From Rhyzopertha dominica (lineage: Eukaryota; Arthropoda; Insecta; Coleoptera; Bostrichidae): a stretch of DNA of 64,000 nucleotides. The translations under genes and the position numbers were made by a program. The notes beneath the pieces were generated by a model, which did not search any database, was not told the origin of the DNA, and saw nothing but the letters and a program-made list of their open reading frames with translations. The stretch is from positions 25,105,786 through 25,169,785 of the forward strand of contig QCXZ01000041.1 of the NCBI GenBank assembly GCA_025024175.1, given 5' to 3'. Shown here one piece after another: positions 1 to 12,000 of the stretch; the stretch's first letter is position 1; every line of letters begins with the position of its first letter.

Positions 1-54
1 ATCCATGACGGCTATGCGCTATGGTTCCTGTGACTGTATTTATCAAAAGTCAAA

Positions 55-1085
55 ATGTATTCAAATGATGAAAAAATAAGTATGATTTTAATTTATGGCG
101 AATGCAAGAAAAATGCTTCCGCTGGTGCTTGTTTATACTGACAAGGTTTTCCAAACAGAAGAGCNCCNGTCGATACAAGAGACTTGAATTAACTTTAAGG
201 ACAAACTGGCNACCACTGAAAAAGTCAAGAGAAAGAACAGCAACAGGCCCTGACAATGAAATTAGAGTACATATTGGAAATGATTGACGAAAATCCCCAT
301 ATTAGTCAAAGGGTAGTCTCAACAAGAGCAACTGGTATTAGTCTGTCTTCAGTACACCGAATAATTAAAGGCAATCAATTTCATACGTATCACTTGCAAT
401 TGGTTCAGGCCTTAAAAGAGACAAATTATCCTAACTTTTTTCGAGAACACCAAAATTTGAATGTGAGAATTTATGACATTTGCTTCTCAGATAAAGCAAG
501 ATTTTCTAATAACGGTGGAGTTAACAAACATAACATGCATTATTATGCGCAAAAATATCCACGTTGGATTCGAGAAGGATATTTTCAAACTATTTACTTG
601 ACGAATGTCTGGTGCGGAATATTGGGGAATCAAATTGTTGGGCCTTATTTTTTTCGCGATAGTTTAAACGGCAATAATCTAAATTTTTTAAGAAACATTT
701 AACCAGTACTTCCCCAAATGTAAATTTACAAGTTAGACAAGATCTATGGTTCCAACAAGATGGGACACCTGCGCATTATCATAGAATAGTGCGAAATCAT
801 CTTGATTTGGTTTTGCCTAACCGATGGATAGCAAGAGGTTCAATTAATCCTTGGCCACCGGGAAGCCCGGACCTTACTCTTTTGGATTTTTTTCTGTGGG
901 GAATGGTAAAAGAGCAAGTATACCAATCACCAATTAAAAGTGTAAAACATTTAGAAAATAAAATACGTGATGCATGTAGATCCATCACTCCAAAAATGTT
1001 AATGCATGCTAAAAGATTGTTTTGGACACGAATTCAAGCTTGTGAAAACAGCGGAGGGCGACATTTTGAGCATTTATTACATTAA
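55..1085 (+). pseudogene. Mariner-like (DD41D spacing) DDE transposase, broken
   Basis: A decayed cut-and-paste transposase of the IS630-Tc1-mariner superfamily. From the ATG at 55 the frame reads MYSNDEKISMILIYGECKKN, resembling the N-terminal helix-turn-helix domain of insect transposases of this type. A stop follows within the domain and the frame is lost before 256. The middle part (256-702) carries the first catalytic Asp in FSDKARF, then HNMHYYAQKYP and NVWCGILGNQIVGPYFF. After another frameshift near 702-738 it continues with WFQQDGTPAHY (second Asp), PNRWIARG, SPDLTLLDFFLWG (third Asp) and the terminal GGRHFEHLLH. By my count 41 residues separate the second and third Asp, which matches the DD41D (rosa-type) group. 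At least one stop and two frameshifts make it inactive. Family assignment is firm; the subgroup rests on the spacing count. Confidence 0.85.
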
Positions 1086-1261
1086 TGTTATTGAATAAAC
1101 ATTTTTAAAAAATAAAATTTGTTTTACAATACCGAATTTACTTAAGGCAAATGATTGAAGTTTATGTCAAAATTTACGAATTTATACAGCTCTCTACGTT
1201 TTGTATTTTTTTAAGACGATGAACAATTATCAATGTATTTTGGGTTGCATTTTTAATTTCG

Positions 1262-1293
1262 TCAGGGTCATTATCATTCGTGAAACATCCTGT
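1262..1293. repeat. Probable right terminal inverted repeat of the mariner-like element
   Basis: About 180 bp after the transposase stop lies TCATTCGTGAAACATCCTGT followed by TA. GAAACATCCTGTA has the look of a Tc1/mariner terminus at a TA target site. The matching left end (expected to read TACAGGATGTTTC) is not in the window, so the left end is either beyond base 1 or lost. Confidence 0.45.
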
Positions 1294-3011
1294 ATTAAAA
1301 AAATACACGGGATTTAATTAATAGAAAATCCCATGATGTACGTATTGTTTTCGTTAACTTGCGCACTGGCGAACGCTTAGCAATAACGAGATTCTCAGCA
1401 AGCGACCGTAACTTGTCACAAGCTATTCCGAACTACCTACTTCGGTGATAACCGCGAACTAGCCCTATGGCGTACCGAAATGTATATTCTACGCAACAAA
1501 CAAACCGAAGGTTTGATTGTTTATAAGGGACGTAACGAAGTAATAAAAACGGTCCTGGAAGTATTCGAGCAGAAGGCTCCCAAAATTAATATTTTGCTAA
1601 CGCAATATTCAGTAATACATTCACTGGTTCAACCAGAGAAGAAATGCACAATTACTGTCGATTTGACTGCCAATTTTACGATGAGCTGAAGGCTCCAAGG
1701 TCAATTTTAATTTAGCTACAAACAGGTTATTTTTCTAAATTCAGCAAGTGAAACAAGCCCTGTATAAAGTACGATTTACGTAACGGTTAACTTGGCACCA
1801 AATTAATAACCTTTCGCTGGAAGTCTAGTCTTATCTGTGAAATTGGTGAAAATTTTCAGCACATGGTCTCACTCTTATTTACCAGGCAGTGAACGAGTCC
1901 TCCAGACGACGAAGGTTGGTAGTGCTAAAAAGATCCGGCGACTTCAAATTTGCTAACGAGCCCTTTCCAACGGTGAATCTGACTCGGAGCGACACAGACA
2001 GGTGGATGATGCCACGAGGATGGGTGTCCACACGGTGAATCGAAGAAAATCAAAAACTTGGTGGAAAAGAGCGACCAGATATCGCACATGCAATCGACAA
2101 AATCAATCGATTACAGAGATCTATATGGAAGACGTCATACGGCAAAAAAGCAAGACAGAAACTAAAGAGTCCCGAAACAAGACCCGGCAGAATTAGTAAC
2201 CTGCTGTTACATGATTTTTCTACTCACTGTGTATGAGGGCGGCTCTGATGCGATGGAATTTTTGTGGTGGTTTATGACTCAATTAGAGTTCAAAAATGGT
2301 GATACGCGCGATTGCTCAATTTTCAATAAAGTCTACAACAGTAACACCCAATTATAGCATCCACACTTCTAAATCAAGTTTCCGAACATATTCCTAATTT
2401 GGTAACGACCGAAGTGTGTATTTGCTCAGAAAATCTTCAAAATAAAAATGCCATCCGAGAATTCTTCCGTTTGTTCCCAAAAATCTTAGCCCCTAACGGC
2501 GCATATGCTAGAATGGTGGACATAGGCGTCGCAATATCGTTTAGACATTCATGCGGCATGCCTCAATAGTCGAGTGACAATGATTTTGAGTTACAAAAAC
2601 TTAACAGGGAATTAGTAAACAAGGTGGCAGCAACATAACTACTTAATTATTATTATCATACTGGCTAGATAATGCATTTGATACAACGAGCGTACCGCAA
2701 TAGACCAGTCGTGGGTCGTTCCAATACAGTCAGTTGTCAGCGTAGTTTCTGTAGCGGCCGCCGTAAATAGCTACATATGTATACAAACGACTGTTCTTAA
2801 CTTGTCAGCATAAGGATAGGGGTAAGTCTCCGGCACATATTACGAGGATAACGCAGTCAATTGTAAATTTCATCGCACGTAACGAGCCCCGTAAGTAGCC
2901 TTAAGATTCGAGTTCAATGACGTATTGAGAAAATTTCCCTAGACAACCTGTTTGGATAATAATAATAAAATTACATCTATACCATACTGCCCACGTTGAA
3001 ACAATCTGTGG
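1294..3011. other. Unassigned intergenic DNA
   Basis: No recognisable gene. An open stretch at about 1450-1689 (+) reads without stops for roughly 80 codons (NRELALWRTEMYILRNK, then EKKCTITVDL), but I recognise no family. A second mildly GC-richer stretch lies at 1860-2200, with a 64-codon open frame of low complexity (Lys/Arg/Thr-rich). Nothing else is supported. Confidence 0.4.
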
Positions 3012-3200
3012 ACAGCTGTTTCGGCTTATAAAGTCTCTTCAGAACAGCTATAGTCCTAACGCAGACTACGCGCCACAGACTGATGCGGCTTCCCTTATGT
3101 ACCCCGAGGTAGGCGAGGTGTATGCGAGAATTAAGATGTGGACAACATCATGCCATCTAGTGGCAATTTGGTGTTATCTGCTCGTCTCTTGGGAGAACTA
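3012..3200 (+). repeat. Dispersed repeat family A, copy 1
   Basis: This stretch has relatives in this window. ACAGCTGTTTCGGCTTAT (3012-3029) recurs exactly at 28945-28962. The block around 3090-3130 (CTTCCCTTATGTACC, then GAGGTGTATGCGAGAATTA) and the following block (CATGCCATCTAGTGGC, GGTGTTATCTGC) recur, diverged, as the reverse complement at 30316-30480. The order of the blocks is conserved, so these are copies of one interspersed element. It has no visible coding capacity. A TATA-like TTATRTA inside would fit an LTR or a short non-autonomous element; this is not resolved. Confidence 0.6.
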
Positions 3201-6200
3201 ACCTGCAGTGAGCGTTCGACAGAATCTACCGTTACAGCTTTTGACCCAGACGGTTCATTTAATGTTTTTTCTTATGATTTTAATAACGATGACTGGTCGC
3301 TTCACTTGACTTGAACCAGAACAAAACAGGCTCTAACTTACAAATAGTACTAATGTAAAGTTGGCAATGTTGCAGATAGTCTTGTCGCAGACGCAAATGC
3401 CATGAGCCAGATTAATTGCAACAATTATGAAGATTAATTATTAAACTCATTTAGTAATAGTTCCACTACATGCTGTTAGGTCGATTTGCGTTAACTTCAG
3501 TTTGTGCTGATAGATGGCGTCGCTACCTAAACGTTCACAACAGTAACTAAGGGAATGTTATGGGCTATACAGTATCTTCAGTCTTTAACAGGGTTTTAAA
3601 GGATGTCAGAAAATACTATATACAAAGGCGCAAAGGTCGAACTGAGGAACTACGACGGATGCTTGGGAGCGGATCCATTCTTATGGAACACCAGAAATAT
3701 GACATAAAAAGGACATTATAAGCTATCTTAGTCTTTTATACTTATATATTTGTGGCAAATAATGTATAGCTTAATCAGTTATGATACTATATAAAAAATT
3801 ATCATTTTTGTTCAAGCAAAATCATCCGAAAGTGATGAAGGAGTACGAGCCATTCCTTTCGTGAAGTAGTCTGTTAGACAAGCGTCGTGAGATAACCAAA
3901 TTGTATTTGTTAGTTTACTCCACAAATGACACTATGAACTACCTACTTAGCACCAAGTACGCTCGACAAAACAAAAGCAAAACATTAACTATTTCCGTAA
4001 AACCAGCTGCTAACTAAAGCTAATCTTTTTCAAATATAGGGAAGTGTGGTTTTGTGGTGGTTTTTAAATTAGCAGATGAGCTGCTAAAACTTACGAAGAC
4101 AATCTTTGTAAGAAAAAACGAGGGACATGGTCTTTCTTTATAACGAAACTGGTTATCTTTAAAGTTTGTGGAATATATATCACTGTTAGAATGCTTCAGG
4201 GTGAGAGAGGTTATTTGAACTACAGTTGCAGTGTATTAATCTGCAAGTATTGTAAACCAAAGTCCCCTCTGGACTTCATAAAAATAATTGTAGAAAGAGA
4301 GTAGGCTATTTATAAATCCAGCAAGAACCTATTGTATGTGGGCGCCAAAATCGATCCCCTTCAAATCGATATTATCGTTATCCATTCTTGTAAATAATTA
4401 ATTAGTGCTCCCAATTAAAGGTAAAGCTGTGTTATTGATGATGTCACTTATAGCACCCACACGAATAATTAATTAAATATTAATGGGCGGAGTTCTGTTA
4501 CTTGTACAACCTGTTGGAAAGGAAGTAAGTTTAGGAAGTAAACACATAAATATAGTAGTGTAGTGTACTGCATTTCTGGTGAAACTGTAAAGGTTTTTTT
4601 TAATCGTTTTCCAATCATTTTATTCGTAATCGTGAAAACATAGCCAATATTTTTATGGGCGTATTTTGGAAAGTTCGCCACAGAATTCTAGTTCCGGTTC
4701 TGCGATTGCTCATTATTTCACACTATATCTTCTCTAATATGGGTTATTGAAAATGTGTACAATTGAGCAACAATATGAAATCTGATGGGAGACGTATGTT
4801 CTTCTCGTAGTTTATTTTAGACATATTTTAAGCGGCACAATTTAATTATAGTGATCGGTTTTAAAGGTTAGTTGTTTGTGCACCGAAACAGTATTTTAGC
4901 GGCAAACTTGAATATGGTTCCTGTTAATATCGGTGTTATGTCGACTAGTAGGGTCTTGTACTGTTCAATAATGTAATAGGTAAGTATTATTAACTACAAC
5001 ATACCCTGCACACCAGTTTGACCTGTGTACTGAACAGAATAGGCTGGTTTGCACACTCAAATAAGCTTTCCCATTTTTTTACTGACTATAGGTAAAAGCC
5101 GTGAAATTTTCACACGCTTTTATTGTTAATAATAGTAGGAAGTTATTAACGACATAACCTTAGGTCTTATTCCGAAGCTAAATATGCTAGTATAAATAAG
5201 AGCGTTGTAGTGCAATAAAGAATTTACCCTAATAAATGAAAAATAACACAATCTCAGCTTTTAAAAAAGTAAATACCATAAACTCGTGCAAGTACATATG
5301 ATATATGCATCGTGTTTAGGTATCACATACCAATTAGATGATAATTCTAAAAGTCTTTTGTTTTAAAGCTATAGCAAATTTTTGACTAATATNACATTCC
5401 TTTAGTTCTCAATATTTCTGTTGGGTATGTAGGTACAAAAAAAACTGTAGACATTGTTTATACGTATTTTTATTTTGAATTCAGTGACGTACTCAGGTCA
5501 CGTTTTTGAGATGTAACCTAAACTTAGATTTTCTAATTAGAGACCATAGTTGGCTTTGTTATGGTTGAAAAGACCTATTTATTTCCTCTGAATAAGAAAA
5601 TATACACATTGTTAGGTTTATTTTCACTAATTTTGGTATCATTCCAANTTTTGTAACAANTTAATGAGATTTGACGTTTGGTGTCAAAATGGGTGTAAAT
5701 TATGNGAAGCTAAACGATGCNTAGGTACTACTTAAGGGAATGTTGAAAGACACCTATTTATAAACAACATTAGGAGTGGAAGTGGTTTGCTATATTTTAA
5801 TTGCTGTAATAATATTTATGATTTAGAAGTTTCTATAGGGTCTATATAAAAAAATATTATTCAAAGTATCTTGTTTGATCAACTTTTAAGAATGAAGACT
5901 ATATAAAAATAGGTGGTTTAAAACTATATCGCTGGAAATGTTTAGTGATTTTGCAACTTTAAATTAATGAGCATCGAATAAACTGTCTCTGAATTCAAAT
6001 GGATATGTTTATGATGCTCAGCACACCATTTAGAAATAGCTTAAAGATATTTTACTAGAAAATGTAAGGCACAAATTTTTCATTAGTCAGTCAAATTTTG
6101 GTCGACATTCCTTCTTTACGTGAAAATAACTCATCATTAGTTAAATTTATCAAAACATCTAAACGTTTCGCTAAAATTATTTATGTAGATCGCGTGCTTT

Positions 6201-7433
6201 ACCCCAATCTCTCATTCCCAGAGGGGAAGTTCATTTAAAAGGAACGTCTTTTCTCCAGTATCCGTTAACCCGTTTTTCTCTGAATGGTGGTAATTCGACC
6301 TGTTCCACGAACGTCAATAATATTAGCACCATTCGCTGAGAAGGAATGCATTCCACTTACCACCTTTTCATTTGCAAAGTGGATTGGACAATAGAACGGG
6401 GTTTTTACGATTGGCTGGGATTTCAGGTTTTTTAAAGCGCCGCGCCCTCTACTATGGGTATGGGTGCAGGAAAACAGTTTTTATAAAATTTAGTGTTTAG
6501 TGTAAATCTGCAGCTTGAATACTTAAATCATTAATGCAAGCGATATTTTAGCGAATAAAGTATTACGAGAAAAAGGATTATAATCAAATGAATCAAAATC
6601 AATATTGACACCTGTAAAACCCGCATTGATAAAACTTTTTGTGGTCTGTGTAAAAACATGTTCATAAATGTTCATAAATTACTGATGTACAGGGTTTCTA
6701 TAAATAATTCTTGCATTCAGGGCGCCTATAGAAATTATCGATTAAATCAATTTGCCACCTCAGAAAATAGCGTCGATATCTGAATTATTCGATATATTTT
6801 AATATGACAAAGCGCCTAGGAGTTGTGTATTTTTACCAAATTCTGTACTGTTTTGTGGGATAATTAACTTTGAGGTTGCAGAAAGCTCACATTTCTTAGC
6901 TGTGGAGTGACATTGATTTGCAACCTTCAGTACCATCGCCGTGCGTATGTAGCTTGGCAGCAGTTACAAAAAGGCGGCAAAAAGAATTCAGAAATCAAAG
7001 CTGCCCGCATTGCTTGAATCATCTATAGAAGCCCTGTAAACTTTAATACCAATAATAATTTCTTAAATTGCAACTTAATGGAGTCTAATTTACTTTCCAA
7101 GAACTTCACAGAATCACAAGTTATCTGAATTTCAAGGTTCAATATTTGGGGTCCCAACCTGTCATTCAAATGGGGGATCCTAGATCGTATCCGAGTGTTA
7201 GTAGTGGTGAGAAGGTGGAGCAAATTCACCGCCCCATTCTGGACATGGGCTGGGATGATACCAGACGATCGACACCTTAACAGGAAAATCCTCCTAGCCA
7301 GCAGACCAGTGAGCTTATGATTGTGCTAGCTATTGTCTTTGCTACACCCATTGCCTGTGGACCGTATACTCTTCCGATGTTATTGAAAAAACCCATAACT
7401 GTAGTATGATGTGGAATGGAATGGCGACCATCC
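3201..7433. other. Unassigned AT-rich intergenic DNA
   Basis: About 4.2 kb with no supported gene; open frames are short and unrecognised. Several single N bases cluster at 5393-5721. TACAGGGTTTCTATAAATAA near 6688 resembles a Tc1/mariner terminus but no partner was found. A somewhat GC-richer patch lies at 6190-6470 without a recognisable reading frame. Confidence 0.4.
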
Positions 7434-7712
7434 TAGTTAAGATTGAAGAAACCACTTCTCGGTACTTGGGTATTCCGGTCAGGGAAGAAAAGCACAAAGT
7501 ACTCTTTTCAGAAGCCGAGCTTTCGGAAAATTTATTTCCTTCTTCAGGACTTAATTACAAAAGAACAGGAACAAGAATTAAAAAACACCATGACTTACAG
7601 ATTCTGAGTTGAGGTTAAGCGCATCACACTGTATATATAAAAGTTGTCAAACATAAGTGGTCACATCTACTGGGAAAGATCGTACTGAGAAGTGGTTTCT
7701 TCAATTTTAGTA
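7434..7712. repeat. Inverted repeat pair, possible small DNA transposon remnant
   Basis: ATTGAAGAAACCACTTCTC (with GTAC three bases on) at 7442-7465 is repeated inverted at 7682-7706 (GTACTGAGAAGTGGTTTCTT). The arms match over roughly 25 bp with one or two differences and are separated by about 215 bp. The spacer contains part of a 68-codon open frame (7406-7612, +) that I do not recognise. The structure fits a MITE-like element or the stem of a longer palindrome; no target duplication was identified. Confidence 0.45.
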
Positions 7713-8826
7713 ACAATAGTCGTTATTATTAAACTCACAGAACTTGTCAACGTATTTATCGTTATCAAAACCTGAGCTTACGGTTCCTTAAAACCATAAT
7801 TCATTTTAAGTTAAGGTTTAAGGACAGATATATAACTAAGGCCCAAGTTAGCAAGGCATGTTCAAGCGATTAAACTTTCGGGACGGTGTTGTGTTCTTTT
7901 AAAACTTCGCATCCTCTGAAATGATGTGCGTCGCTTCCCTTATAGTAGATTATACAGAACGCTATGTGCGTTGAGTTTCCGAAAGCTTTGTTCTTTTGGG
8001 TACTCGAAGATTTCATCTACGTGTTAGTAAGCTATTCAGAGTAAATGACTTATTGTTAGTCACAAAAGGGAGGGTGGCAGGTCTTTCTTAAGCGAATTTA
8101 TTGCTGTAAGCACTCGGTAATTCGTGTTTTAGTGTTGTATAATATGAGGAATAAGGGCTTGAATGCAACCTGTGGGAGATGCGCATTGTTTGTAAAATGT
8201 ATAGATAGAATTATGTTTACTAAAGGTAACTTGTGTTTAAACACTCTAGTGCCATTAATTCTAGATTTACGATTTGCTACAACAATAAGATTATTCTACC
8301 TTTTCGTACGTTTTGTGCTCAACGCGATATCTCGTTAAACCTCGGGATCCTATATGTAATACTTACAATTCGAGCAGCTATGATTGATCTTTGTTGAACT
8401 ATCATATGGTAGGCATTTCTGCTACTCCCGGATATACCTCCGGTCTGGTCGTCTGCACTGGGTTGGGGGAATCTGGCGTGGAATGGGAAGGTTTACAGGA
8501 TGCACCCACCTAGTGAATGCTTTTCTTAGATATTTCTTTGGCTGACATTTCTTCTTGCTCCTCCGAGCTGCTGTCTGGGGTTGTTTATTATTTGATTGCG
8601 TTTTTCAGGTGGCAATTATGATGATTCCTCTGTCTTGCCTGATGGTGTCGATGCTCCTTTGCGTGATTTTATTTTATTTGCTGGAGCTCTAGATAGAATA
8701 TTACTGGTCTTTGTGTATTAGTTTCTGTATTTAGATTCTTGACGGCTGTTTCGCGTATTCCTGGTACCTGTGTAATACTGTCGCGCTATTATGGCGGTTT
8801 TCTACTTCTTACTCTTCGGATAATAT
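7713..8826. other. Unassigned intergenic DNA
   Basis: No supported gene. Region 8400-8720 is T/G-rich on the plus strand. Read on the minus strand it contains open, acidic stretches (for example SSEEQEEMSAKEISKK) that could be an extension of the coding-like remnant at 8827-9060, but stops interrupt it. Confidence 0.35.
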
Positions 8827-9060
8827 TTATTTGTTTCTTGGTATCCCCCACCCCTTCAATGTTGGAATGTTGTGTGTGTCATAGAAGTCATCTTCGAGGT
8901 CGTATAAGAGTGTTGGAATTCTGCAGACTTTTCCATTGAATTGTAAATTAACAATTCGTGAACAGTGTCTTTCAAGCTACTTCTAAACTTTCATATCTTT
9001 TGTCTAATGTGATTTACAGCTTTCTTCTCTGTTGTAGAGTTCGTCTCGGCTAATATTCTG
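8827..9060 (-). pseudogene. Unrecognised coding-like remnant
   Basis: On the minus strand two adjoining open stretches look like protein. The upstream part, about 9060 to 8960, reads AETNSTTEKKAVNHIRQK, stop, then KFRSSLKDTVHELL. A frame change then gives NLQFNGKVCRIPTLLYDLED, followed by DFYDTHNIPTLKGWG, ending at a stop at 8827-8829. Residue composition and the lack of stops are unlike the surrounding AT-rich sequence. I do not recognise the family. A decayed retroelement gag-like protein or a host pseudogene are both possible; neither is shown. Confidence 0.35.
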
Positions 9061-12000
9061 CCCATATATTTAATGAGCCAGTGCGCTTAGATGGCAGTTT
9101 CTGCTTCTTCCCCTGGATTTTCTGTACCACAATTGTTTGATATATATAACATATACCTACACTGTTTAAAAAAATTCTCCTACTCCTTTTTTTTCTTACT
9201 TAATAGAATCTTTTATCGAATTGAAAGAACGTATAAAATGACGAGGATTGTATTTATTGTTTGTTAGTTAGATTGTCGTTCTACTTGTTAATATTACGGT
9301 ATGAGTATTGGTTCTTACGTATTTTTGGTGATGAAAAACAGTGAAAAGGATGATTTCTCGCTCATAAGCACTACATAAATATTAGATTCGCATTCATTTA
9401 GGTCGGACTGTAACAGTGCAGCCTGCAGATGACCTAATTTTAAACTCTTGTTAATTTTGCACTGGCAGCAGGAGTAATTATTATGTTAATGAAAGTTTTG
9501 CTACTTCTTATCTTTTCTGTTGTTTGTGTCTTCCTACGGCGTGCTTAGGTATACTGGTAAAATACAGTCAATATCTCATGAATCACCTGCCTGTTCACTG
9601 ATACAATGTCGTGCAATATCACTAGGTACTCGTACGTATAGTTTGGTGGTTCAATTTTCACAAAATAAAAGTATAAAACTCAGTTGCATGCGTTCACTAC
9701 AACCGTCGGTACCGAACTTGCTAGTTATAGTTAGAGACACTTTGAAGATAATTTAAGCGAGTGCAGTGTTTAAGTATATGCAGGTAATTGGAAGAATATC
9801 GGCAAATGATGACGATAATAAAGTTTCGCGACTTCAGATTAGAAGAGTTGGGATATTTCGAACATCATGGTTTATGTCTGCAAGTGAGCGAGGAAATGTT
9901 GAAAATGCTAGCTTGGTAACTTCAAGTTGTCTTGTAGACACACCTTCTGTGCTGTACTTTGGTGTAGATATTAGGACTAAGTACATTACTTGGCTAATAT
10001 ACAAATTATCCAATAGTTGAAGCGATTCATTTTTAGTAACGGTTTTTCTTTCTAAAGCTAAATAGCTTGCCAACCACTGTGACATTAGCATGCATCTATT
10101 TCCTGATCATTCATTGAAAAACAACAGCTGTACAGTGTATTTACCTTATACGTCTAGAACTCCTTTACATATTTTGTTAGTGCGACAAAGCAGCCAGTAA
10201 CTATTTTTCAGTGTTAAAGTAATTTGCTTGTGCGGAAGTCTAAAATCTTTTCTACATCTTTCAATCTAGTAAGTTGTACGATCTGCAATATTAAGCTAAA
10301 GTACTATTTTGGTTTGTCTATAAATATGCTCCTACCGGGTCCTTATTGAAATAACATTTTGGCTTAGTGTACGAGAATAATAGCGGCACTGATGTGATCA
10401 TTGCATCATTTTTTTTATAAGCATAATAGAAACTTATACCGTTATAGCGAAAATTTGACAGTAAAGGTTTACGATCAATTTTAACAAGTTTATTTGTGAA
10501 GTACGTTAGCCTTCGTCTTGTAGATGTATAATTCTTTTGAGCCACAGATATCTTTCATTTGCATCGCATTCTACCTGTTTGTCTTCTTGTCCGTATTGAG
10601 TTAAACCGTGTTCGTTTTGAAAATAGGGTTAACGTTTCGCTCGTTCCTGTAAGAAGCATGTGGCACTAACGCAAGAACCACCTCAGAGAAAGAGATTGTG
10701 AAGGTGAGGACAGCCCTAATATGAATTGAATCCAGAGGCTAGAGGGGTGATAACCATCTTCGCGGTTCAGGATGGTCGGATGTTTACAATGCCTTCTCGG
10801 AATTTGCCAGTGGTGGAGAAAGGGCTTTCACTAGATACTATAAAATAGAATACTGTGACCCGTTTTATACTGATGATCACCTAGCGCAGATTGGGTAAAG
10901 AAGAAACTTGATTTGATGCAACGTTTTTGCTCTCTAAGCCGTATTTAACGGATTTGCATGTTTCACAGATCTATAGACAGCGTCATATGAGCCAAAGGAA
11001 GCCGTAAGTACCTACAGATGAGAGAGGATTTGTTTCGTCTTTCGGAGGCCAAAGAATTTAATCTTTTTCTAATGGAGCTAGGGGATAGTTCGCATAAGTT
11101 GTTTGTAAGAATTTAATAGTAATTCACTGATTCTGGAATGAAGATTTTGTAAATAATGATGTAATACCGAAGATGAATAGAATGTTTCCTGCGTAGAGAT
11201 TTCTGACAGAATATTTACAAAGTGTTCGAAATTGGGAAATTATAAATGTTTTCTCCCTGTGTAGTCCTCGAGAGGGTTCACCAGGAACTTGACAATGCTA
11301 TAGGTGGGTCAATAACGCTAACTATGGGTCTTTCATATTTTTTGGGAGACTGAACAGACGGGGAGGAGCTAGCTTTTTTCGTATATCTTTTTCAATTGTT
11401 ATAGTAAATACATATAAATAAGTGTATGACCAGTTTTGTAAAATATAGGTGATTCTTTCTACATAATCGGAGGTATTAACGACGAGACTTATCTCTGAAT
11501 TGGATTTGAGACCAATTTTTTATTTCTGGAAATACTGAATAAGGAAGGTTTGGTTTTCTAAGACCTGGGCTGGTTCAAAACGGATACGTTTAGTGTTATA
11601 GAATTGTTACTTACCCGAACAGGATCGTTTAAAGTACAAGTATTTTTTTTAATCCTGTTTGAATACATTGTATAAGGGATGCATTCGTCCAAGAGATGAA
11701 TTCGTCTAAGGTTGTGCTTGTATCATTGGCCGTGCATACGAGTTAGACTTTTAGTCATGCAAGTAGCCAGTTTTTAGCTTTTACAACAGGTTACTTTGGC
11801 GAACGTTGGCGAACAAAAGTCAAAACCAACCCTGATTTATATATAAACCGAATTAGCCGCAATTATTATTTTGGTTACCCATTTTAGGATGATGTACTTT
11901 GATAACATGCCGTGGTAGTTAGTGGTGTAAAACTTGTTAAGCTTCGACCTCCATAATGTGTTGAGAGGTAAACGTATTACAATTTTGAGGGCGTGCTTAG

